From Candidatus Amesbacteria bacterium RIFOXYB1_FULL_44_23 (GTDB lineage Bacteria; Patescibacteriota; Microgenomatia; CAZETR01; Amesbacteraceae): a stretch of DNA of 38,251 nt. Positions 14,263 through 21,607 of the stretch are shown here, piece by piece; position 1 is the first letter of the stretch, and each line of letters starts with the position of its first letter. The DNA lies in NCBI GenBank assembly GCA_001773775.1, contig MEXR01000048.1, forward strand, positions 1 to 38,251, in the 5' to 3' direction. The notes under the pieces were generated by a model, which worked only from the letters and a program-made list of their open reading frames with translations, did not search any database and was not told the origin of the DNA. A program made the translations under genes and the position numbers.

Positions 14263-14667
14263 ATGAAAAATAAATCGGATAAGTACAAACTTCCCACAGG
14301 TGACGAATACGAAGGGCTTTTCAACCCAGAAGATTTAATGACCGTGTATTTCGTTAGGAATGGCGTCGGCTATAGGTGGGGTATTCCTTATAAAATTTTC
14401 GCTTCTAGTCGCTTCCAGGATATGAAGGAACCGTACGCAGATAAGGATTTAGTGGCGCTAGGCGGTGTTTTATTCGACATTTTAGTTATCGACAAGTATG
14501 CAATCGACTTCAAGCAAAAGACAGGCGTACAGAAGTTAAGCGTGGTCGTGAGGTCGTCCGAAACCGAGGATAAACAATTACTTCATAAACTGACGGGTAA
14601 GTTTCGAGAAAAAAGCGAAGTACTGAATAGAGATAGCATACCAGGAACTAATAAAGACCATGAATAG
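14263..14667 (+). CDS. Hypothetical protein preceding the recombinase (134 aa)
   Basis: Not recognised. Mixed alpha/beta, no membrane segment. It begins MKNKSDKYKLPTGDEYEGLF and contains a hydrophobic stretch LVALGGVLFDILVIDKYAID, then a basic/acidic C-terminus. Its last codons overlap the recombinase start (ATG at 14660) by eight bases, so the two are translationally coupled and it probably belongs to the integration module. It may be an accessory factor for the recombinase; the evidence is context only. The promoter TATAAT at 14234-14239 lies 23 bases before its ATG. Confidence 0.6.
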   Translation: MKNKSDKYKLPTGDEYEGLFNPEDLMTVYFVRNGVGYRWGIPYKIFASSRFQDMKEPYADKDLVALGGVLFDILVIDKYAIDFKQKTGVQKLSVVVRSSETEDKQLLHKLTGKFREKSEVLNRDSIPGTNKDHE

Positions 14668-16426
14668 TAAGCAAACAGTACCACTTCGGGCGGCAGTTTA
14701 CCTTCGGGTATCGACTGACGACCAGATAGAAAAATACGGCATTCCGCTACAAAAAGCGGCTGTAGACGCTGTAATTAACTCTAAAGGAAAGCTGGACGAC
14801 GGCTCGCCCGCTATGGTGCTTGCAGGAGAGCAATATATTTATAAGGACGAGGGTGTGAGCGGCGCTGACCCACTAGACGAACGACCAGCCTTTCTACGCA
14901 TGAAGGAAGATATAGAAAATGCGCCAGAGGGCGAAAAACCGTTCGATATTGTAGCCGTTTATCGAATTGACAGGTTCGCACGTAAGCTAAAAATTTTACT
15001 AGAGGTAATCGAATACTACGAAGCCCATGACATTCAGTTCATATCTGCCAATGAAAGTATCGACACTTCCACCCCGTTTGGTAAGGCTATGCTAGGTATT
15101 ATCGGCGTAATTGCCGAGCTGGAAAGAGAAACTACAAAAGCCAGAACCCAAGCTGGCAAAGTGCAAGCCATAGAACGAGGGGTCTATATGGGCGCACAAG
15201 CGCCTTATGGCTACCTAAAAGATAAGGACAAGCACCTACAAGTTTTTGCACCAGAGTCTAAAGTTGTCGAAGAAATCTTCGAATTGTTCGTATCACAGAA
15301 AAAGAATACCCAACAAATAGCAGACTACCTAGCTAGTAAGAAAATCCTTACCCCACTTCCTTCGGCAGTTCATTATGGAAAAAGACGAAAGGGACGCACA
15401 AAAGTTAACGACGAATACTTCTGGCGGGATTCTACCGTAAGAGGCATTGTTAAGGATGAAATATATCTGGGAATTTACTACTACAATAAGCACGAAGGAA
15501 AAAAACGCTTAGATAAATCACTCTGGAAAAAATCACCGACAGAACATGATTCCATTATCGACTATGGCACCTTTAGCATGGCCCAACAGCGTATTAAAGA
15601 AGATGTGGCCTTACGTAATAGCGCTAAAGCGGTCGAAAACCACTTATACCTACTATCTGGCCTCTTAAAATGCCACGCATGTTACGACCCATATTCTGGT
15701 CGCGACCCACTAAACTGGTCTGGTACAAGTAAGGTTATAAAGAAAAACGGCAAACGTGCCTACTACTATCATTGTGGGGCTAAAAACTCTAAGAAATACT
15801 CGACTGTGTGTAAAGCAATTCCATTCCCAGCCGATGAAATAGAAGCATTCGTTACCCAGTTTATTAAAGACTTGCTAAGCGACCCAGAGAACGTCTACAG
15901 GCATATTAACACGTTGCAATCTACGAAAATGGATAAAAGGAAGCTCCTAAAAAGACAGGTAGATATAACAAAAATGTTAAATCGAATACCTGGTAGCCGC
16001 CAGAATATAAAGCGCATGTACGGCAAAGGAGACATTACCGACGCAGACTACGACGAAAGAATGGCTAATGTTAAAAAGCAGGAAGCTGATTTAAGGAAAG
16101 ATTTATTAGTAATACAGGGACAAATCGGCGAAGATAAAATCTCGGAAATTTATGCTAGTACCTTTAAGCTGTTCGCGAAAAAATACAAGCCTTTCCTAGA
16201 CGGCCTAATGACCGACAGGCAGGAAGTATCCGACCTAATTCACCTTATTGTCGACAGAGTTAACGTTTATACGCGAAAAGCAACGAAAAAAGACAAAATC
16301 GCAGGCCGAAAAAAGGAAGACCAGGTAATCCCATACCAGGTGAGGATAGATTTACGCTTGCCGCAAGACATTATGCAACGCCTAGCACGGCAAGGTAAGT
16401 TCGAAGTCAGAAACGATAACTTGTGA
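14660..16426 (+). CDS. Large serine recombinase (site-specific integrase/transposase)
   Basis: A 588-aa serine integrase. The catalytic resolvase domain opens RAAVYLRVSTDDQ with the nucleophile Ser18, followed by VAVYRIDRFAR and the helix-E region GIIGVIAELERETTKAR. A Recombinase domain follows (GAQAPYGYLKD; FWRDSTVRGIVKDEIYLG). Next is a zinc ribbon near residues 336-395 with cysteines in LKCHACYDP and YYYHCGAKN plus VCKAIPF, and then a coiled-coil region (KRKLLKRQVDITKMLN). This full set is typical of elements that integrate by recombining two short att sites. Its TGA stop lies within the 3' end of the tRNA-Glu gene on the other strand. It is coupled to the 134-aa gene and divergent from the small HTH protein. 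Confidence 0.92.
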   Translation: MNSKQTVPLRAAVYLRVSTDDQIEKYGIPLQKAAVDAVINSKGKLDDGSPAMVLAGEQYIYKDEGVSGADPLDERPAFLRMKEDIENAPEGEKPFDIVAVYRIDRFARKLKILLEVIEYYEAHDIQFISANESIDTSTPFGKAMLGIIGVIAELERETTKARTQAGKVQAIERGVYMGAQAPYGYLKDKDKHLQVFAPESKVVEEIFELFVSQKKNTQQIADYLASKKILTPLPSAVHYGKRRKGRTKVNDEYFWRDSTVRGIVKDEIYLGIYYYNKHEGKKRLDKSLWKKSPTEHDSIIDYGTFSMAQQRIKEDVALRNSAKAVENHLYLLSGLLKCHACYDPYSGRDPLNWSGTSKVIKKNGKRAYYYHCGAKNSKKYSTVCKAIPFPADEIEAFVTQFIKDLLSDPENVYRHINTLQSTKMDKRKLLKRQVDITKMLNRIPGSRQNIKRMYGKGDITDADYDERMANVKKQEADLRKDLLVIQGQIGEDKISEIYASTFKLFAKKYKPFLDGLMTDRQEVSDLIHLIVDRVNVYTRKATKKDKIAGRKKEDQVIPYQVRIDLRLPQDIMQRLARQGKFEVRNDNL

Positions 16427-16496
16427 CTCCACGGGGACTCGAACCCCGGTTACCAGGATGAGAACCTGGTGTCCTAGACCGCTAGACGATGGAGCC
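16424..16496 (-). tRNA. tRNA-Glu (anticodon CTC)
   Basis: Read on the minus strand from 16496: acceptor GGCTCCA, paired with TGGAGTC with one G-U. The anticodon stem ACCAGG/CCTGGT encloses the loop TTCTCAT, giving anticodon CTC (Glu). The T-arm CCGGGG TTCGAGT CCCCG is clear. The discriminator is A at 16424, and CCA is not encoded. The recombinase stop codon overlaps its 3' end. A TAAAAT hexamer (16512-16507) lies ten bases before its 5' end. Confidence 0.93.
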
Positions 16497-16519
16497 TGGT
16501 AGCTTAATTTTACCATTAT

Positions 16520-16534
16520 TTAGCCTGAGGCTAA
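16520..16534. promoter_or_regulatory. 15-bp palindrome between tRNA-Glu and greA
   Basis: TTAGCCTGAGGCTAA, a perfect 7-1-7 dyad four bases before the greA -35 and within the divergent tRNA promoter region. It shares TTAGCC with the repeats at 8411, 8452 and 14022. It may be an operator, a terminator stem or an attachment half-site. Confidence 0.35.
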
Positions 16535-16538
16535 TCAA

Positions 16539-16567
16539 TTGACAAACCTGTCTCGTTAGAGTAACAT
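16539..16567 (+). promoter_or_regulatory. Sigma-70-type promoter of greA
   Basis: TTGACA at 16539-16544, 17-base spacer, TAACAT at 16562-16567. This is the clearest full -35/-10 pair in the window. Confidence 0.7.
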
Positions 16568-16589
16568 TCTCCGTTGGTGTCTCTTTTTA

Positions 16590-16616
16590 TCCCCGCTTAA
16601 ACGGGGAATATTTTTT
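16590..16616 (+). terminator. Intrinsic terminator hairpin within the greA leader
   Basis: TCCCCG, six-base loop, CGGGGA, then ATATTTTTT. It lies between the greA promoter and the ATG at 16629, so it can end greA transcripts before the gene (attenuator). Confidence 0.6.
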
Positions 16617-16628
16617 AAAGCCGCATTC

Positions 16629-17090
16629 ATGCAAAGTAATCAAGTTTTAATTACTCAGGCTGGCCTCGACCACCTCAAGGCCGAATTGACGGATCTACAA
16701 AACGTCAAGCGTCCACTGTTAGTGGAGCGTCTTTCCGTGGCCAGAAGCATGGGGGATTTAGCCGAAAACAGCGATTATCAAAGCGCCAAAGAAGAATTGG
16801 CTTTTATGGATAGCCGCATCGACGAATTGGACGAATTGATCAAAAATGCCAAAGTAGCCATCCCTACCTCTTCCACTTCAGTTAACTTCGGTCACACCGT
16901 AACCGTCAAGGTTAACTCCAGCCAAACTGCTTTCCAGATTGTCGGAGAGCCTGAAGCCGATCCATCCAAAAGAAAAATTTCCCACTCTTCACCCTTGGGC
17001 CTGGCTTTAATGGGTAAAAAAGTCGGAGACCAGATTGAAGTTGATGCACCGGTAGGCAAAATATCTTATACTATCATCAGCATTTCTTAA
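16629..17090 (+). CDS. greA: Transcription elongation factor GreA
   Basis: 153 aa, the normal length for GreA. It binds the secondary channel of RNA polymerase and stimulates cleavage of backtracked transcripts. The N-terminal coiled coil spans about residues 8-75 and contains LTQAGLDHLKAEL-like sequence (here ITQAGLDHLKAEL) and the family tip motif ARSMGDLAENSDYQSAKEE, whose acidic residues coordinate the catalytic metal. The C-terminal FKBP-like domain has the expected VTVKVNS, SPLGLALMGKKVGDQIEVDA and ISYTIISI segments. The start at 16629 lacks a Shine-Dalgarno. It has its own promoter and a leader terminator, and is followed by a second terminator-like leader before the next gene. Confidence 0.95.
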   Translation: MQSNQVLITQAGLDHLKAELTDLQNVKRPLLVERLSVARSMGDLAENSDYQSAKEELAFMDSRIDELDELIKNAKVAIPTSSTSVNFGHTVTVKVNSSQTAFQIVGEPEADPSKRKISHSSPLGLALMGKKVGDQIEVDAPVGKISYTIISIS

Positions 17091-17121
17091 CTTATGAAAT
17101 TAGTAGTTAGCGCCAAGAAGC

Positions 17122-17182
17122 ACAACACTCCTTAAAGGGGGCGTTGTCTTTGTTGCACACACCCCCTTTAAGGGGGTTTTTT
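17122..17182 (+). terminator. Terminator with alternative pairing (attenuator-like) after greA
   Basis: A terminator hairpin CCCCC-TTTAA-GGGGG (17162-17176) is followed by TTTTTT. Its 5' arm is also perfectly complementary over 11 bases (CCCCCTTTAAG, 17162-17172) to 17131-17141 (CTTAAAGGGGG). That stretch in turn sits inside an upstream hairpin (17122-17147, ACAAC/GTTGT ends). Three mutually exclusive helices are therefore possible. It ends ten bases before the next start codon. Confidence 0.65.
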
Positions 17183-17192
17183 AGTGGAAAAA

Positions 17193-18029
17193 ATGTCAGA
17201 AAAATTATCACCATCATTCGAAAAAGAGAACATTATTTCTCAGGCTCATCACGTCTCAAGTATGGATCAGCTGGCTAGTTTGGGGGAAGCAGGTCGTCTG
17301 TTGTCAGAAATAGGGACCCAGGTTTCATCCCAGATTGATCAGTACAATTCCGGACATCCCGACGAAATGTTGCCCAAATCCCCGGATGAAATTATGGCTC
17401 AATTTGCGGATAACCGCTCATTTGTCATACTATCGGCAGAAAAAAATGCCCGGGTTTTATTTCACGGAACCGTGTATCGCAATTTCACTCCCGGCCAGCA
17501 GGACGCATGGGGTTTTCAGGTGGTCGAGTTTGGTTCGGTTATTACTCACCCCGACTTTCGTTCACTGGGCTTAGGTTCATATGGTTGTCGTTCAGTTGTC
17601 GACCATGTTAAAAAAGAAAATCACAACACCATCTGTCTATCTACAGTCAAACAGGAAAACACTTTAAGAGTTATGTCCCGGGCCGGACTAAGCCCGGTTT
17701 CGTACTGGAAATATCCCCACCTAAGCTTTCTGACTTGCACCTGTGACAATTGTTCAGAGCGTCACGGCTTTTCGGCTTGTCCGTTTCGCCGGACTCCAAA
17801 AGCCAGTACCCCTCCTCGACTATTGCAATTAATGGATAAATCCACTCCATTAGGAAAAATTCCCTGTACTCTCATGTTGTCCGACTTATATTTAGCGGAT
17901 CTTTTTGAGAATCGTTGCCGTGAGTTATCGCGCCGATTTCAACTGCCCCAACTGGAGCCTGGGGTCATTAGCCCAGGCTCCATGCTCATGGCCCAGGCTT
18001 TATTTGCTAAAGTAGAAGCATATGCTTAA
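17193..18029 (+). CDS. GNAT-family N-acetyltransferase with cysteine-rich C-terminus
   Basis: 278 aa. A central GNAT domain is visible: strands VILSAEKNARVLFHGTVYR and WGFQVVEFGSVITHPDFR, then the acetyl-CoA pyrophosphate loop RSLGLGSYG (R-x-x-G-x-G), then TICLSTVKQENTLRVMSRAG. After the domain comes an unusual cysteine cluster, LTCTCDNCSERHGFSACPF, which could bind zinc. The last about 70 residues are unassigned. Acetyl acceptor unknown. I choose the ATG at 17193 over a GTG at 17184 that directly abuts the terminator T-tract. Its end overlaps the M20 peptidase start by eight bases, so the two are coupled. Confidence 0.75.
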   Translation: MSEKLSPSFEKENIISQAHHVSSMDQLASLGEAGRLLSEIGTQVSSQIDQYNSGHPDEMLPKSPDEIMAQFADNRSFVILSAEKNARVLFHGTVYRNFTPGQQDAWGFQVVEFGSVITHPDFRSLGLGSYGCRSVVDHVKKENHNTICLSTVKQENTLRVMSRAGLSPVSYWKYPHLSFLTCTCDNCSERHGFSACPFRRTPKASTPPRLLQLMDKSTPLGKIPCTLMLSDLYLADLFENRCRELSRRFQLPQLEPGVISPGSMLMAQALFAKVEAYA

Positions 18030-19089
18030 TTCACCTGTAGTAGACACCTTTCTGGAACTGGTCCGAATTGACAGCCCTTCCGGTCAGGAAGCGGTGTTGG
18101 GACAGGCTATTCAAAACAAGCTGTCTGATCTGGGTATTTCATCTTCCATCGATGCTTTCGGAAATCTGTTTGCCAAAGTTGAAGGTCGAGGTCAGCCGGT
18201 TTTACTAAGCGCCCACTTAGACACCGTGGAACCAGGAAGAGGAGTCAAACCGACGGTTGAAGGCGGGATGATTAAAAGTGATGGCACTACCATCCTGGGG
18301 GCAGACAATAAAGCTGCTTTAGCGGCCATCCTGACTGCCATTTCTCAGGCGGATCGTTCAAAATTAAGACCCTTGGAAATAGTTTTTTCCGTTCGTGAAG
18401 AAACTGATGGTTGGATTTCAAAGTTTGATTTTTCTAATCTTACGGCCAAAACCGGTCTGATCGCCGATCGGGCCTCAGCTGTCGGTTCGGTTGTTTTATC
18501 ATCTCCCTGGATCATGAATTTAAACATTGCTGTTGTGGGAAAGCCGGCTCACTCCAGCCTCCCCGAGTTGGCCGTAAACGCGCTCACTGTTGCCGCCAAA
18601 GCAATTTCAGCTACCAAATGGGGCCGGATTGATTCCGTCACTACTGCCAACTTAGGTATCGTTTCCGGGGGCTCCGGTATGAACACTATTCCGGGCCGGG
18701 TGGATTTGGTGGGAGAAATCAGAAGTTTTTCCGAAACCAAGCTAAACGCGGTTCAGGCCAAAATAAAATCTGTTTTTTCTCAGGTTTGTTCAAAATATGG
18801 GGCCGAACTGATTTTCGACAACTCTCTGTATTGTCAGGGTTATTCTTACAAAAAATCCGACCCAGCTGTCAAACAGATCGTATCCGTTCTTCAAAGTTTA
18901 AACATCACTCCTTTTTACGAAGTAGTTTTCGGAGCCAGCGACGCCAATACTTTTGCCGCCAATAATTTCAAAGTGGTCACAATAGGTGACGGGTGTACCG
19001 ATCCGCACACCGTAAATGAAAGCATTTCAGAAGCCAGCTTAGAAAAGTTAACTCAGGTTTTTCTGGCATATATTACCAACTCCGGCTAA
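18022..19089 (+). CDS. M20-family metallopeptidase (PepT-like)
   Basis: 355 aa. A zinc aminopeptidase/dipeptidase of the M20 clan, closest in layout to peptidase T-like proteins. Metal ligands and catalytic residues are in the expected order: SAHLDTVEPG near residue 68 (His, Asp), GADNKAALAA near 98 (bridging Asp), FSVREETDGW near 129 (catalytic Glu pair), ADRASAVG, and the late DPHTVNESI histidine. The dimerisation (lid) domain insertion begins about GKPAHSSLPE. Cytoplasmic, no signal peptide. It is coupled by overlap to the GNAT gene and followed nine bases later by lysS, suggesting one transcript. Confidence 0.88.
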   Translation: MLNSPVVDTFLELVRIDSPSGQEAVLGQAIQNKLSDLGISSSIDAFGNLFAKVEGRGQPVLLSAHLDTVEPGRGVKPTVEGGMIKSDGTTILGADNKAALAAILTAISQADRSKLRPLEIVFSVREETDGWISKFDFSNLTAKTGLIADRASAVGSVVLSSPWIMNLNIAVVGKPAHSSLPELAVNALTVAAKAISATKWGRIDSVTTANLGIVSGGSGMNTIPGRVDLVGEIRSFSETKLNAVQAKIKSVFSQVCSKYGAELIFDNSLYCQGYSYKKSDPAVKQIVSVLQSLNITPFYEVVFGASDANTFAANNFKVVTIGDGCTDPHTVNESISEASLEKLTQVFLAYITNSG

Positions 19090-19098
19090 AATAGCCCT

Positions 19099-20979
19099 AT
19101 GAGCCTTTCCCGCTTAGAAGAAATCCGAAATATTCGCCTGGATAAACTGGCTAAATTAAAAAGCCTGGGGATTAATCCCTACCCATCCAAATTTTCCCGT
19201 GATTTTATTTCCATTTCCTCGGCCCGGGAAAAATTAGATCAACAGGTAAGTGTGGTCGGTCGTATTTGGCGCTGGCGGGAACACGGCAACGTCATTTTTG
19301 CCGATCTGCGAGATTCTTCAGGTCAGATCCAGCTTTTATTCCAAAAAAAGAATCTTCCGGACAATTTCTCCACCCTCAAACTTTTTGATGTGGGCGATTT
19401 TCTGGGGGTCACAGGAAAGGTTGTAACCACCCAGGCCGGGGAAGTTACCATCGATACAAATTATTTTGAGCTGTTGGGCAAATCACTGCGCCCACTTCCT
19501 GATGATTGGTATGGTCTCAAAGATACCGAGGAAAGATACCGTAAAAGATATCTTGAACTGTTACTGGATCCTGGCTCAAGACAAAGGTTTGGTCTTCGGA
19601 CCCAATTGATTAGGCAAGTGCGCAATTATTTGGACAATTTAGGTTTTGAGGAAGTCGAGACTCCTACTCTTCAAAGCCAATACGGCGGAGCCAACGCCAA
19701 ACCTTTCAAAACCCATCTTAATGCTCTGGATGTGGACATGTTCCTGCGCATCGCTGATGAGCTCTACCTAAAAAGACTGGTAGTGGGAGGTTACGAAAAA
19801 GTGTATGAAATTTGCAAGGATTTTCGAAATGAAGGTTTTGATCAAACCCACAATCCGGAATTTACCATGATTGAGTATTACGAAGCTTATGCCGATTACC
19901 ATCGGATTATGGATATTACCGAAGGTTTGTTTAAGCATTTGGCCAAAACGGTATTACAAAGTGACGTTCTAAAAGTGGGGGATCGGGAAATCAATATTCA
20001 AAAACCCTGGGCCAGAATAAAAATGGCCGACCTGTTAAAGGATAAATTAGAAATAGATGTTTCCACAATTACCCGACAGCAGTTGCTGGAATTTGCTAAA
20101 AATCATGCCGTTCCGGTTTTAGGAGAAGAAACCACAGGCCAGTTAATATTTACGATATTTGATCACCTGCTCACCGATTCACTGATTGAGCCTACCTGGA
20201 TACTGGATTACCCCAGTGACGTCTCGCCGCTTTCCAAAGGTAAACCCGACGCTCCGCAGTGGGTTGAGAGATTTGAAGGTTACATCGGAGGCAAAGAAAT
20301 TTGTGACGGTTGGTCGGAGTTAACCGATCCCTCCGTCCAAAGATCGCGTTTTGAAACGGATACCAAAGTGGCCAGGAAAGATAAAGAAGAGGCCCAGAAA
20401 GTTGACGAAGATTTTTTGGAAGCCATGGAATACGGCATGCCTCCCATTGGCGGCATCGGTATCGGTATTGACCGGCTGACCATGTTTTTTACCAACACCT
20501 GGTCGATTAAGGAAGTCATGCTCTATCCCACTCTGCGTCCAGAAAACCAGGTCAAAGTAAAACAGGATTTTGATCACAAGCTGGTCATTGTGATCGATTC
20601 AAAACTTCCGGCCTGGCAGGTCATGAACACTTCCGGTCATATTGCCGCATTTTTGGGCAATAAAATGGACCAGGCTTTTGACACCGGCAAATTTTTTGTT
20701 ACCAAAGACGGAAAAAATCTGCCCCGGAATACTCAGTTTGCCATCATTACTTTATCGGCTTCTCAGGCTGATTTAAAAGTCCTGATGGACAAAGTCAGAG
20801 ACAGCGGTTTGTTGCACATCGGTTATGTTCCGGAAATGATGGTTACCTCCAATGACAAAAAGCTTTCCCAAATGATTGGTGAAAAAACAGATGCTCAGAT
20901 TGAATACGCCGGTATTGGAATTTTTGGTCCAAAGGATAAAATAGATGCCTTAACTAAAAAATTCTCCCTGTGGGAGTGA
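19099..20979 (+). CDS. lysS: Lysyl-tRNA synthetase (class II) fused to a DUF2000-like C-terminal domain
   Basis: Charges tRNA-Lys. Residues 1-493 are a normal class II LysRS. The anticodon-binding OB fold has VVGRIWRWREHGNVIFADL near residue 50. Motif 2 is FRNEGFDQTHNPEFTMIEY, and motif 3 is GIGIGIDRLTMFF. Residues 494-626 are an extra domain beginning KLVIVIDSKLPAWQVMNTSG and ending in GIGIFGPKDKIDALTKKFSL. This matches the pattern of DUF2000, a family with a peptidyl-tRNA-hydrolase-2-like fold that normally stands alone. There is no frameshift or stop at the junction (about base 20578). TGA is the stop. The HD-domain gene starts five bases later. Confidence 0.93.
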   Translation: MSLSRLEEIRNIRLDKLAKLKSLGINPYPSKFSRDFISISSAREKLDQQVSVVGRIWRWREHGNVIFADLRDSSGQIQLLFQKKNLPDNFSTLKLFDVGDFLGVTGKVVTTQAGEVTIDTNYFELLGKSLRPLPDDWYGLKDTEERYRKRYLELLLDPGSRQRFGLRTQLIRQVRNYLDNLGFEEVETPTLQSQYGGANAKPFKTHLNALDVDMFLRIADELYLKRLVVGGYEKVYEICKDFRNEGFDQTHNPEFTMIEYYEAYADYHRIMDITEGLFKHLAKTVLQSDVLKVGDREINIQKPWARIKMADLLKDKLEIDVSTITRQQLLEFAKNHAVPVLGEETTGQLIFTIFDHLLTDSLIEPTWILDYPSDVSPLSKGKPDAPQWVERFEGYIGGKEICDGWSELTDPSVQRSRFETDTKVARKDKEEAQKVDEDFLEAMEYGMPPIGGIGIGIDRLTMFFTNTWSIKEVMLYPTLRPENQVKVKQDFDHKLVIVIDSKLPAWQVMNTSGHIAAFLGNKMDQAFDTGKFFVTKDGKNLPRNTQFAIITLSASQADLKVLMDKVRDSGLLHIGYVPEMMVTSNDKKLSQMIGEKTDAQIEYAGIGIFGPKDKIDALTKKFSLWE

Positions 20980-20983
20980 TCAG

Positions 20984-21559
20984 ATGATTACCAAAGACCA
21001 GGCCTTAGATTTAATTCGCGCCCATGTCAAAAACGAAAATATCGTCAAACACATGTTGGCCTTGGGGGCCGTTATGGCCGCTTTTTATGATCACCTTCAG
21101 CCGGGGGACGGCAGTACTAAAGACGAGTGGTATATCGCAGGCCTTTTGCACGACGGCGATTACTGTGAGGGCGTGCCGCACAACATGCAGGGAGTAACCA
21201 TTACTCAATGGGCCAAAGATGCCGGTTACCAAATTCCGGAAAATGTCGCCCACGCCATGGCCGCTCATAATTGGAGTAATACCGGAGTCGAACCGGTTTC
21301 CCAAATGGATTGGTCCATTTTTTGCGCCGATTCGCTTACCGGTTTAATTACTGCCTGTACCTTGGTTTTACCTACCAAAAAATTGGCCGATGTAAAACTT
21401 GAAAGTGTGCTTAAGAAATTTAAACAGCCTTCCTTTGCTTCGGGCACCCGAAGAGAAGACATTCAGATGTGTGAAACTAAACTAAACATTCCTCTCGATC
21501 AATTCATCTCTGTCTCTCTTTCCGCGATGCAATCCGCTTCCGATCAGCTCGGCCTCTGA
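20984..21559 (+). CDS. HD-domain hydrolase
   Basis: 191 aa. A metal-dependent HD phosphohydrolase-like protein. VKHMLALGAVMAAF supplies the first histidine, YIAGLLHDGDYCEG the HD pair, and AMAAHNWSN and FCADSLTGLI the later His and Asp of the HD fold. This resembles a widespread family of uncharacterised HD proteins (COG2316-like) in which the helix around HM and the LLHD motif are diagnostic. Substrate unknown; nucleotide-type substrates are usual for the superfamily. It follows lysS by five bases and is probably on the same transcript. Confidence 0.85.
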   Translation: MITKDQALDLIRAHVKNENIVKHMLALGAVMAAFYDHLQPGDGSTKDEWYIAGLLHDGDYCEGVPHNMQGVTITQWAKDAGYQIPENVAHAMAAHNWSNTGVEPVSQMDWSIFCADSLTGLITACTLVLPTKKLADVKLESVLKKFKQPSFASGTRREDIQMCETKLNIPLDQFISVSLSAMQSASDQLGL

Positions 21560-21607
21560 TCTTCTGATATCTTCCAATATCTTCCAATATATTCTAATAT
21601 ATCCCCA

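Noticed and set aside
1-16400. Second copy of the tRNA-Glu 3' end marking the other end of the element
   Set aside because: I looked for the T-arm/acceptor sequence left of the recombinase by eye and found none, so a classic tRNA-att duplication is not supported.
21560-21607. Short tandem repeats of the AATATCTTCC type
   Set aside because: Considered as CRISPR-like or an operator array. Units are about 10-12 bases, imperfect and without spacers; most likely simple repeat slippage before the Fic gene.
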